Source: Planctomycetaceae bacterium (lineage in GTDB: Bacteria > Planctomycetota > Planctomycetia > Planctomycetales > Planctomycetaceae). From it: a stretch of DNA of 52,486 nt. The DNA lies in contig CANJQC010000022.1 in NCBI GenBank assembly GCA_947476295.1, forward strand, positions 1-52,486. Reading direction: 5' to 3'. The position numbers were made by a program, and so were the translations under genes. Position 1 is the stretch's first letter, and the number at the start of each line of letters is the position of its first letter. Below the pieces are notes generated by a model, which was not told where the DNA came from, ran no database searches, and saw only the letters and a program-made list of their open reading frames with translations. This document shows, piece after piece, positions 9,027-16,777 of this stretch.

Positions 9027-9042
9027 GTAAAGTATTCTTTAC
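9027..9042. promoter_or_regulatory. Palindromic site upstream of the fic gene
   Basis: Perfect palindrome GTAAAG-TATT-CTTTAC centred about 45 bp before the Fic start codon. Its symmetry and place suggest an operator, perhaps read by the winged helix of Fic itself. The binding factor is inference. Confidence 0.5.
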
Positions 9043-9088
9043 CAGCCAGCGACGTTAGTCAAGCGGGCTTTCCTTCGAATGAGTCAGG

Positions 9089-10513
9089 CTTCGCAGATTA
9101 CTGGTGACGCGACCTGAAGTGGATGCCGAACGCATCGGTGTGACAGGTCGTTCCGGCGGCGGAGCTTACAGTTGGTGGATTGCCGCTCTGGACGATCGCG
9201 TTCATTGCGCGGTTCCAGTGGCGGGTATCACGTCGTTGCGAGACCACGTCATCAGCGGCTGTGTCGAGGGCCATTGCGACTGCATGTACATGGTCAACAC
9301 CTTTCGCTGGGACTATGCGAAGGTCGCAGCACTTGTGGCTCCACGACCGCTGCTGATTTCCAATACGGACAAGGACACGATCTTTCCGCTGGAAGGCGTC
9401 ATCGACATTCATCGCCAGGTGCGGCACGTTTATGAACTCCACGACGCCGGTAAAGATTTCGGTCTGCAGATTACCGAAGGTCCGCACGAAGATACTCAGG
9501 AACTGCACATTCATGCATTTCGCTGGTTCAATCGCTGTCTGAAAAACGATAAATCGATGATTGAGAAAACGGCAGTGACATTCTTTGAACCGGAGCAGCT
9601 GAAGGTGTTCGCTCAATTACCGACCGACGAAATCAACACGTCGATTGATGAGACGTTTGTGCCACCGGCGGAACTGCCCTCTATCGATGATGTTCTCAAG
9701 GATCAGGACGCCTAGTTCAACAGCCGACTCAGCCGACTTCGCGAACGATGTTTTCGAGCGTGGCCGGACAGTGAACCGGACTGGACACCAGCGACAGAGA
9801 TACGCCTTGAGTCACTTTCTGTCGAAGACCTTGATCTGCCTCAACCGGAAACGCTGCAGCGTGTTCGGATTCATTTTCAAAGCGAGACGCAAGTCGCACT
9901 GTATCTCGATGTGTTGTTTCTAGGAGATCAGACATTGGAAACACTCGACGACATCACAATCGCGGTCAGCAGCGGCAAAGACCTTACGGAGACGTTTGGT
10001 AAAGAATTTGGTTCGCAGCCAGCTCAGTCCCGCGGTTTTGCAGTCTTCACCCCGCGTGGCATGGGTCCGCATGAATGGCAGGGCGATGAAGTAAAACAGC
10101 GCCAGATTCGTCGCCGATTTCAGCTGATCGGCACTACGGCTGACACTCAGCGAGTCTGGGACATTCGACGCGCCATTCAGGTGATCCGCCAGGTTTGTAC
10201 TTCGCTGAAGCGACCGCCGGCAATTCGAGGCGAGCAGTCTTTGGAGGAACTGGTATTGCTCGCAACGTTATTTGAACCGACGGCCGGAACTCAGGTGCTT
10301 TCCGACGTGACTGCAGACCCAAAAAAATGGCCCGACATTCTGAATCTGACACGTACGATCACGCCGCAGGAATTGGTGGCTCTGGTGGCGTTCCGAAACG
10401 AGTTAGCCGACACACCGCAATCTCAGGAGGTCTCGGCCTTCGCAAAAAAACTTACCGAAGACTCACGCTGGCGAGCGGTGGGCGTCAGTGCACCGGTACA
10501 AGGCCGGCGTTGA
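9089..10513 (+). pseudogene. Alpha/beta hydrolase (acetyl xylan esterase-like), 5'-truncated with in-frame TAG
   Basis: The frame enters within the hydrolase domain (RPEVDAERIGVTGRSGGGAY: the nucleophile elbow is GRSGGG), then APRPLLISNTDKD with the acid residue and EGPHED with the His. About the first 150-250 residues expected of the family, including any signal peptide, are missing; an in-frame TGA sits at 9080-9082. The frame then meets TAG at 9713-9715 and continues in the same frame without a shift (FNSRLSRLRERCF and beyond) to 10513, giving a coherent C-terminal domain. The reading frame is therefore intact except for one amber codon, probably a mutated Tyr or Gln codon. It lies directly beside the Fic promoter region, so insertion may have removed the 5' end. 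Confidence 0.75.
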
Positions 10514-10553
10514 TTCGCGTTCATACCGGCGGAAGGCAGCGTGATCGTCGTCT

Positions 10554-11369
10554 CTAAGCCGGATTCCAGATCAGGATTTCTCCTTTGCCGGGGATTGATG
10601 AGTCGCCGCAGTGGCGGGACCATGAGCCGGCGGACGCATGATTGGGCAGGGAGATGCCGTGAGGGAGAAGTTCTTGGGCGTAAAGATCTATGAAGGACGG
10701 ATTGTAGTGGCCGGATGATGCGAAGGTGGGCATCAACGGCAATGGCTGGAGTGACAGGATTGTGCCGCGAACCATCCAGGCTCCGGTGCGAAGTTCAGCT
10801 CCGCTCATCAGGACAATTGTGCCGCCCTTCATCTGAAGACCGCAGAAATCGCGAACCTTGCCGCCGACAACAATTGTCCCGCGACGCATCCTCATGCCGA
10901 CTTCCAGACCGGCAGTGCCCCCGACAATGATGGTTCCGTTTTTCATCCCGCGCAAGCTGCCCCGATAGGCCGCTCCAATCTGCCCGCCGGCATTCCCGTG
11001 GACATGGATAAAGCCGTTGCTCATTTCCGCGCCGATCCAGTCACCGGCGTCTCCCGTGACTTCGATTCGTCCACCGCGCATGTCTGCGCCTAGGTGCATG
11101 CCGACGCTGCCGTAAACCTTGAGCTGCCCGCGACTCATGCTCTTGCCGAGCAGTTTGACCCGATGCAGATCGCCATGCATTTCGATGAGGTCACTGAATT
11201 CACCAGTGACCTCAAAGAAATCGTCCAGACGGCAATGACGTTTGCCGTGATAGACAAGACTGCTGCGGATTTGTTCGTTTGACATGGTCACGAACGCATC
11301 CGGCGTCACCGTCTCCGCTTCCAGCGGAACCTTCGGACGTTCTTTGAGTGTTAGTGTGATGGGACTCAT
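10554..11369 (-). CDS. fwdC: Formylmethanofuran dehydrogenase subunit C
   Basis: Structural subunit (271 aa) of the formylmethanofuran dehydrogenase/formyltransferase-hydrolase complex, FwdC/FhcC family. The middle (about 80-215) is a right-handed parallel beta-helix made of short repeats such as GGRIEVTGDAGDWIGAEM, NGTIIVGGTAGLEVGMRM and RGTIVVGGKVRDFCGL, the typical glutamate-synthase-alpha-like domain. In archaeal Fwd and bacterial Fhc this subunit binds subunit A and the methanofuran tail. It is last in the fwdD-B-A-C run, 48 bp after fwdA. Could equally be named fhcC; I use fwd because the neighbouring B and D subunits look metal-dependent. Confidence 0.92.
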   Translation of the reverse strand: MSPITLTLKERPKVPLEAETVTPDAFVTMSNEQIRSSLVYHGKRHCRLDDFFEVTGEFSDLIEMHGDLHRVKLLGKSMSRGQLKVYGSVGMHLGADMRGGRIEVTGDAGDWIGAEMSNGFIHVHGNAGGQIGAAYRGSLRGMKNGTIIVGGTAGLEVGMRMRRGTIVVGGKVRDFCGLQMKGGTIVLMSGAELRTGAWMVRGTILSLQPLPLMPTFASSGHYNPSFIDLYAQELLPHGISLPNHASAGSWSRHCGDSSIPGKGEILIWNPA

Positions 11370-11417
11370 GGATATCGGCGATGCAGGGGGGAATGGAAGT
11401 GTGAAATAATGTCGGGA

Positions 11418-13115
11418 TTAGAATTCAACCCCCTCATCTGCCCTGTCGGGCTCTTTCTCCGCCGTTCTCGGGGGAGACGGGGCCTGACCGTTGATGCACT
11501 CACGGATATCGGCGTGTTCAAGTCGTTCCATTTCTACGGGATAGTTTTCGAACGACATTGTATAAACGTCTTCGAACTTTGGCTTCAGGAAGCTTTCAAT
11601 CTCCGGATCAAACGACGGTTTGACAATGAATTCGCGACCTTCCGGCGTCGCGCGAATATCGCCGTCTTCAATGACAACTTCACCACCCTTGAGTACATAA
11701 CGCGGGTGGCTGAACATCTTCGCGATGTCCTTTTCTTCTTCATAAATCACGACATCCGCGTCCGCTCCGATGCCCAGACTGCCTTTCTGAGTCAATCCAA
11801 GGGCGCGTGCAGGACCGGCGGAAGTGATCGTGGCGATTTCATAAAGCGTGTATTCACGATCGATGTCGGGAAGCGTAATGCGTTCACGGGCAATCGGGCT
11901 TAGCTTCGTCATGCAGTCCTTGCGGAAGTCGTAGCTCATCAGTAGCTGGATGATTTCCGGATATCGCCAGAAGCAGGCACCGTTGGGATGATCGGTGGAA
12001 AGAAAAATTCGCCACGGATCATTGATGAGCAGCAGCAGCTCCAGACCGACCGCCCATTGGATCGAATTTACAAGGTTGCTGGGACGATACGTATACGGCA
12101 CGATGCCGCAGCCAGTTTCATTTTCCACGTCCAGATTGCCCCACTTGCGGCCCGTGAGTTTGTAAAGCAGATGCTGCCACGGACCATCGGCGGTGATCGT
12201 GACCGTATCGCCGAACAGCACGGCACCCGCGTCGGTGGTCATGTTCGTGTGGGTGTTAAAGTACTCCGCGACTTCGGCCGATGCGGATCGCATCGTGTCC
12301 CAATCATCTCCACCGTACGCATGATACTGCAGGTGTGCAATGTGGGCTCGACGACCTTCCAGCAGCTTCATCGTTTCGAGCGTCGTCCAGACATTACCCG
12401 GCGCGCCAAGATTGTTGCAGTGCAGATGCATCGGATGCGGCAGGCCGAGTTCATCAATGATCTGCGCGAGTCTGCCGATAATCGTGCCAGGCGTGATGCT
12501 GTTGTAGCCTTCAATCGGGTCCGTGAGTTGTTTGGCGTCTTTGCCCCATTTCCACGCCGCGACACCGCCCGGATTGACAGCTTTGACGCCGTAGGCCTTG
12601 GCAGCCCAAACATGCCATGCGATGACGTCTTTAGCCCGTTCAAATTCTCCGGCTTCCAGCAAGTCGAGAAAAATCTCGTTGTTCGCCATGAGCACGCAAC
12701 TGGTCTTGTCGAGAATCGGTATGTCGCGCATTTCTTCGTGCGTGTGTCGCGCGGAGAGCACGGGAACGGCTGCTTCATTGACGGTTGTCCAGCCCATGCC
12801 AGCGTAAAGATAGCCGGTGGCAAACGTCGTCGGTGCCATTCCGCCGAGTCCCGAGCGACGTGACTGCGTTCGGATGAACGCTGTAGTTCGTCGATGATCT
12901 TCAGGCGTCATGGCCCGAGCGAAGTTGATCGAGCCGCCCGCGACGTGCGTGTGGACGTCAACGCCACCGGGGAAAATAATCATCCCGGCGGCATCGATCG
13001 TACGACCGCCGATGACAGACGAAACAAACTTGCCGCCATCAATACACAAGTCCCGGACCTGGCCGTTAATGCCGTTAGCGGGGTCAAAAATCTTTCCGCC
13101 CGTGATCCGAATCAT
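11418..13115 (-). CDS. fwdA: Formylmethanofuran dehydrogenase subunit A (dinuclear zinc amidohydrolase)
   Basis: Amidohydrolase-superfamily subunit (565 aa) that joins formate and (tetrahydro)methanofuran to formylmethanofuran, or hydrolyses it. Metal-binding HTH is His55 and His57 in VDVHTHVAGG. Lys178 in AYGVKAVNPGG aligns in position with the carboxylated Lys178 of the Methanothermobacter wolfeii enzyme. Further His are in MHLHCNNLG and HIAHLQYHAYGG, and the Asp is in FLSTDHPNG. The C-terminus carries the family's typical extension. The start has AAGG 6 nt upstream. The active site appears complete. An inverted repeat separates it from fwdB, but the order and strand suggest one transcript. 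Confidence 0.95.
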   Translation of the reverse strand: MIRITGGKIFDPANGINGQVRDLCIDGGKFVSSVIGGRTIDAAGMIIFPGGVDVHTHVAGGSINFARAMTPEDHRRTTAFIRTQSRRSGLGGMAPTTFATGYLYAGMGWTTVNEAAVPVLSARHTHEEMRDIPILDKTSCVLMANNEIFLDLLEAGEFERAKDVIAWHVWAAKAYGVKAVNPGGVAAWKWGKDAKQLTDPIEGYNSITPGTIIGRLAQIIDELGLPHPMHLHCNNLGAPGNVWTTLETMKLLEGRRAHIAHLQYHAYGGDDWDTMRSASAEVAEYFNTHTNMTTDAGAVLFGDTVTITADGPWQHLLYKLTGRKWGNLDVENETGCGIVPYTYRPSNLVNSIQWAVGLELLLLINDPWRIFLSTDHPNGACFWRYPEIIQLLMSYDFRKDCMTKLSPIARERITLPDIDREYTLYEIATITSAGPARALGLTQKGSLGIGADADVVIYEEEKDIAKMFSHPRYVLKGGEVVIEDGDIRATPEGREFIVKPSFDPEIESFLKPKFEDVYTMSFENYPVEMERLEHADIRECINGQAPSPPRTAEKEPDRADEGVEF

Positions 13116-13177
13116 GGCGTGCCTTGTTGGTTATCGTAAAATTGATCTGGCAGGATTTCACAGCTTTGCCATTCACT

Positions 13178-13299
13178 TCTTAATCTTAATCCTACTCTTA
13201 AAATTAATCCCACGTTGCGACTTGAACTGAACTGGCGACCCGAGACCATGTCGGCCATGGAGCAGCGAATCGATTAAGATTAAGAGTAGGATTAAGAAT
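13178..13299. repeat. Inverted-repeat element, family A, copy 1
   Basis: About 120 bp with arms rich in TTAATC units (CTTAATCCTACTCTTA at the left, TAAGAGTAGGATTAAG at the right). The arms can fold on each other around a 50-60 bp non-repetitive core with GAACTGAACTGGC. The same arms and spacing recur at 16581-16703. Lies between fwdA and fwdB. Confidence 0.8.
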
Positions 13300-13324
13300 C
13301 TGATCAAGACTCATTACACACGAG

Positions 13325-14659
13325 TTAATGTTGCATGATAGTCATTGGGCCGTCGGCAGGCATCCAGTGCGGCTTGCGAGCGACGGCTTCGTTGATCCTT
13401 CTCACGACTTCTTCATCCGTAGGATATGGTGACTTCAACGCGGGCTTCAATGGTAGCGGGATTTCATCCATCCGATACGCAGTTCCAGGAGCGCTGATTC
13501 CGGCGACAGACGTCGTGATGTGGACTCGTGCCAGGCGGCTGGTGTGCGTGACTTTGGGATCAAGCACAATCGTGGGAATGCGCGCAAGATGATCGATCGC
13601 GGGCTGTGGCATTGTCGCGCCCGGGTCAGCCCCCAGAATTAGCGCCGCATCCGTGTCGCCGCGGACCAGGACATCGACGGTTGAAAATTCGCCAGGGTTG
13701 TACCTTGGGTAACCTCGATTGAATGTAATCCCGAATGGAAACCCGGTCTGCCAGCGCATGATGACGTCGGCACCAGTCACGTTTCCATGGCCACGCATCG
13801 GCATGGCCACAAACTTGGTGAACGCATTGAGTTCCGCAGCCAGCGTCAGCAACGCTGCCGAATTCATGTGTTTGCCGCGGGTCATTGACAGGCCCATGCC
13901 GAAGAACATGCAACCGAACCTTGCCTTCTTTGCACGATCGATGAAGTCCGTCATCTGTTCCAGCGTCAACCCTGTTTCTGCAACTATTGATGAGTTGACA
14001 TGCTGTCCTTTCAGGATCGCGCGCAGGATCGTCAGGACTTCGAAGTCCTTGCCAGGCCGAATCTGAAGAAAGATGTCAGCGGCTCCGCCACTTTTGGTTT
14101 CACGGATATCGACCAGAATCATCGTGCGGTCTTTGCGACCCCGCGGCAGGAATTTACTTTTCTGCATCAGCGTATACTTGGTGAAATGCCTTGGATGGCA
14201 TTCGGCAGGATTCCCGCCCCAGTACACAATGAAATCTGCTCGGTTCTTTACTTCGCCAAGAGTACACGTCACTTTACCACCCAACTGGGCGGCGATTTCT
14301 GTGGGACCGTGTCAAAGCGAGGTGTGACTGTCAAGCAGCCCTCCGAGTCGATCGGCCAGCGAGACTGCTTCTCGCTGAGCTTCACAGGTGGTATTGCTCA
14401 GTCCGTAAATCAGCGGCATGTGAGCGTCATGCAAAAAAGTGGCAGCGGCTTCAATCGCCTCGTCCACTGTGGCCTCGCGTCCGTCAATTAAAGCGTCCGG
14501 ATAATCGTGGTCTGCCGTATGATTCAGGAACCACGCCTTGCCGAGGACGCAGGCTTTTTTGGCTTCGTGAATGCGCGTCTCGTCGGAATGCAATTCGATG
14601 TCGTCGCAGACGCAGCCGCAGAACGTACATGTAGCGTTATGGATGACGTTGAGACTCAT
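13325..14659 (-). CDS. fwdB: Formylmethanofuran dehydrogenase subunit B, probable selenoprotein (UGA = Sec116)
   Basis: Catalytic W/Mo-bis-pterin subunit that interconverts CO2 and formate. Read as one frame it is 444 residues with a single internal TGA (14312-14314, codon 116); without readthrough it would give a useless 115-residue peptide. Before the UGA: Cys11, Cys14, Cys16/18 and Cys37 fit the N-terminal [4Fe-4S] site. After it, with no frame change: His117-Gly118-Pro119, then STCTLGEV-like TCTLGEVKNR, WGGNPAECHPRH and MPMRGHGNVTG (Arg289). In M. wolfeii FwdB the metal ligand is Cys118 with His119 and Arg288 nearby; in some methanogens this ligand is Sec. Sec-His-Gly-Pro is also the active site of E. 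coli formate dehydrogenase H. I infer selenocysteine rather than a nonsense mutation. Length suits archaeal FwdB. Confidence 0.85.
14264..14314 (-). promoter_or_regulatory. Candidate bacterial SECIS element in fwdB
   Basis: Read on the minus strand after the UGA: a 7-bp upper stem GCCGCCC/GGGUGGU (14293-14287 with 14282-14276, two G-U pairs) with apical loop AGUU (14286-14283). The loop begins 25 nt after the UGA and has G at its second position. A lower stem pairs ACACG, which includes the A of the UGA (14312-14308), with CGUGU (14268-14264). This matches the bacterial SECIS rules as I know them: loop 16-37 nt from UGA, G among the first two loop bases. Stability was judged by eye, not computed. 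Confidence 0.65.
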
Positions 14660-14696
14660 AGTGACTCGTTCTGGGAGATTGAGGTGCGTTCAATGT

Positions 14697-14810
14697 ATTC
14701 CTCACGCTCCGCGTGAGACGAATGATGCTAAAATGTGGCTGACCAAAAACGGCGGTGGATCAGAAACGATATTGCTAGTTGAGGACCATCACGGCGGAGC
14801 GTGATGAATA
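14697..14810. repeat. Inverted-repeat element (family F) between fwdD and fwdB
   Basis: Arm ATTCCTCACGCTCCGC (14697-14712) recurs inverted at 14795-14810 with one mismatch. The left arm also holds a small internal hairpin (CTCACG/CGTGAG, 14701-14717). The 463-bp gap between fwdD and fwdB otherwise shows no gene. Confidence 0.6.
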
Positions 14811-15068
14811 CTTTAGTCATTGCCGCACTTCGGCCTTGTGGCGGATTCGTCCGAACCGGACGAAGGAATAAGAAACGTTCAACCCAGCGCGCGACCGGGA
14901 TTGCTGCCTCGCACTCGACGCGGCATGAAGCGGCCATTATCGACTTCTTCCCATGCGGCGAATTCCTGCTGCGGCTGTTCGGTTGAAAAATGCAGTGATT
15001 CGTCTGAGACGAAATCTGCCGAAGCATTCTTGTCGTCAATCATTTTTTCGATCCTTTTGTATCTGTTT

Positions 15069-15101
15069 TCGGACCGGTGGGCTAACGCCGCACCGCTCGC
15101 C
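15069..15101. repeat. Single arm of repeat family B
   Basis: Read on the minus strand it begins GGCGAGCGGTGCGGCGTTAG, matching in pattern the arms at 23853-23882 and 51851-51957. No inverted partner is visible next to it. Confidence 0.5.
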
Positions 15102-15122
15102 AGTGATCTCAGAAAGTCACAT

Positions 15123-15464
15123 TCACTTCGGAACGGGTTCTACATCGACGTCCCAGCCTTTGGATGTTGGCATTCCAGTTCCGTCGGTGCTGCCGCCCAT
15201 GAGTTTACAGGTTGGTGGGCCGTACGGTACAAACAAAAGTCCAGTTGGACATTTCCCAGGTTCGCATTGAAATATGGCCTCGCCGAATTCCGTCCGGACG
15301 ACGACCGAATCGCCGGATTCCAGTCCCATTTCCTTCATATCGGTCGGGGACATCGTCAAAGTGTTCACAACCGCCTGATATTCAGCGGTATCCTTGCCCG
15401 AATTGATGAGCGCACCTTGTTTGGCTGTGCGGGAAGGATTTAACATAAAACGCCGGGAAACCAT
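15123..15464 (-). CDS. fwdD: Formylmethanofuran dehydrogenase subunit D (molybdopterin dinucleotide-binding)
   Basis: A 113-residue protein equal to the free molydopterin-dinucleotide-binding domain (FwdD/FmdD). In archaeal Fwd it joins FwdB to enclose the tungsto/molybdo-bis-pterin. Seen: beta-rich MGLESGDSVVVRTEFGEAI of the double-psi barrel, then PTGLLFVPYGPPTC and STDGTGMPTSKGWDVDV, the cofactor-contacting signature. The start is supported by GAGG 7 nt upstream. Methylotroph Fhc complexes, which act without the metal cofactor, are described as fhcA-B-C-D where D is the formyltransferase, so a true FwdD here is evidence for a metal-dependent enzyme. It is the first gene of the fwdD-B-A-C run. 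Confidence 0.88.
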   Translation of the reverse strand: MVSRRFMLNPSRTAKQGALINSGKDTAEYQAVVNTLTMSPTDMKEMGLESGDSVVVRTEFGEAIFQCEPGKCPTGLLFVPYGPPTCKLMGGSTDGTGMPTSKGWDVDVEPVPK

Positions 15465-15540
15465 CAGTTTGCCTCAATTCTTGTAATTTGTCGCAACTCT
15501 AAGGCCCCTCAATGGCGTGGACTTCAGCGTTTTTCAGTGA

Positions 15541-15684
15541 GCGGCACGGCGCTAGCGGTCTGTTGATTTAATTTTGTAGTCCCCCCTCTAGGCGGCTTTG
15601 GGGCCGAACTGCCAGCGAATTCCGGATGAAGCCGGGACTACGAACAGAATTGGGACTAAATCAACACTCCGCTAGCCGCTGGTG
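15541..15684. repeat. Inverted-repeat element (family C)
   Basis: Arms GCGCTAGCGG...TGTTGATTTA (about 15549-15570) and TAAATCAACA...CCGCTAGCCGC (15657-15680) are inverted. Inner segments TAGTCCC and GGGACTA also pair. The core resembles a MITE-like palindromic element. It fills most of the 522-bp gap between fwdD and the next gene; the rest of that gap shows nothing. Confidence 0.7.
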
Positions 15685-15986
15685 TTTTGATGCTTTTTCA
15701 GGAACAGGAACCGGTGGCAAGCGCCATTCCGCTCACCAAGTCCACGCCATTGCTGCGGCATCACCGGGAACCGCAACGCTCGTTAAGTAGTTTAGTGTCG
15801 CGTCTCCGTCACAGCAATCAGAAACGACGATTCGGTGATTCTTTAAGTCTCGGAAATGACGATCGCCGCTGCCTTTCGATTTTCAAACCGTGCCTGACTT
15901 CTACAATGCAGAGCTCGCGGTTTGCAGATCTCATCTACAACCTCAACAATGTCGTTTAACTTTGTGCCGGGCCGAAAGCTGAATTT

Positions 15987-16547
15987 ATGAATATCAAGTG
16001 GACTGTACTCGCCTTTGTTACCGGAGCTGCTCTTTCCTGGGGCGTTTACGTTCCACTCGTTCACGATGCGACGACAAAGTTCGGCAGCAATCTGCGAGCC
16101 TTTCTGATGGTGGGCATCGCCTATTTTCTGGTAGCGGTGTTGGTTCCGAGCTTCTTCATTTTCTACAAGGGTGATCCGACGGTAAAGGATCCATCGAAGG
16201 TCAACTGGGCAACGCCGAGCATCACCTATGGTCTGCTCGCCGGAATTGCCGGAGCAGCCGGGGCACTGTGTGTTATCTTTGCAGTGAAAGAGGCGGGCCC
16301 GACCGCCGCATTCATTGTGGCGCCCTTGGTTTTTGCTGGTGCCCCGATCATCAATACGATCGTCTCAGTGACGATTTTTGCGCATGGCAAGAGATTCGAA
16401 TCGCTTAGTCCATCGTTCTACATCGGATTGCTTATCGCCACGGCTGGAATGGTGCTGGTGATGATCAACAAGCCAAATGAGATTAAGGCACCATCGCAAA
16501 CTGTCGCCGCCGCAGCGACTGCCGGTGGTGGAGCAAAAGCACCGTAG
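15987..16547 (+). CDS. DMT/EamA-like membrane protein
   Basis: A 186-residue membrane protein with five predicted helices (about 5-28, 37-60, 78-102, 108-134, 141-160) and a short Ala/Gly-rich cytoplasmic or external tail. The stretch GLLAGIAGAAGALCVIFAVKEAG, AAFIVAPLVFAGAPIINT and TAGMVLVMI resemble half of a drug/metabolite transporter (EamA) repeat. The size suggests it dimerises. Substrate unknown. Single gene flanked by repeat elements. Confidence 0.6.
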   Translation: MNIKWTVLAFVTGAALSWGVYVPLVHDATTKFGSNLRAFLMVGIAYFLVAVLVPSFFIFYKGDPTVKDPSKVNWATPSITYGLLAGIAGAAGALCVIFAVKEAGPTAAFIVAPLVFAGAPIINTIVSVTIFAHGKRFESLSPSFYIGLLIATAGMVLVMINKPNEIKAPSQTVAAAATAGGGAKAP

Positions 16548-16580
16548 TGAGCAGCACGGTGCCAGTGGATTGTTGCCTCA

Positions 16581-16703
16581 TAATCTTAATCCTACTCTTA
16601 ATCTTAATCGATTCCTGCAGATTGAACTGGCCAACGCTGCACACATCGACAGTCCGGCGAGCGGCAAATCGATTAAGATTATGATGAAGAGTAAGATTAA
16701 GAG
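16581..16703. repeat. Inverted-repeat element, family A, copy 2
   Basis: Left arm with TTAATCCTACTCTTAATC (16585-16608) and right arm from AATCGATTAAGATT (16667) to 16703 are inverted. The core carries TTGAACTGGCC, like copy 1 at 13178-13299. Same size and design. Confidence 0.8.
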
Positions 16704-16777
16704 TTGATGGCGCAACGAACGAAGAACGTCCATTGAAGCAGTTCGTAACCTGCGACTGTGACTAATTGAGCCGTCTT

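Noticed and set aside
9713-9715. TAG in the hydrolase as a pyrrolysine codon.
   Set aside because: No Pyl genes or methylamine methyltransferase context, and the gene also lacks its 5' end.
11988-12863. A 291-codon plus-strand frame opposite fwdA.
   Set aside because: Antisense shadow of a well-recognised gene, Arg/His-rich without motifs.
14280-14320. Two adjacent frames in fwdB first suggested a frameshifted pseudogene.
   Set aside because: Codon counting shows the two parts are in the same frame; only the TGA lies between them, at the metal-ligand position.
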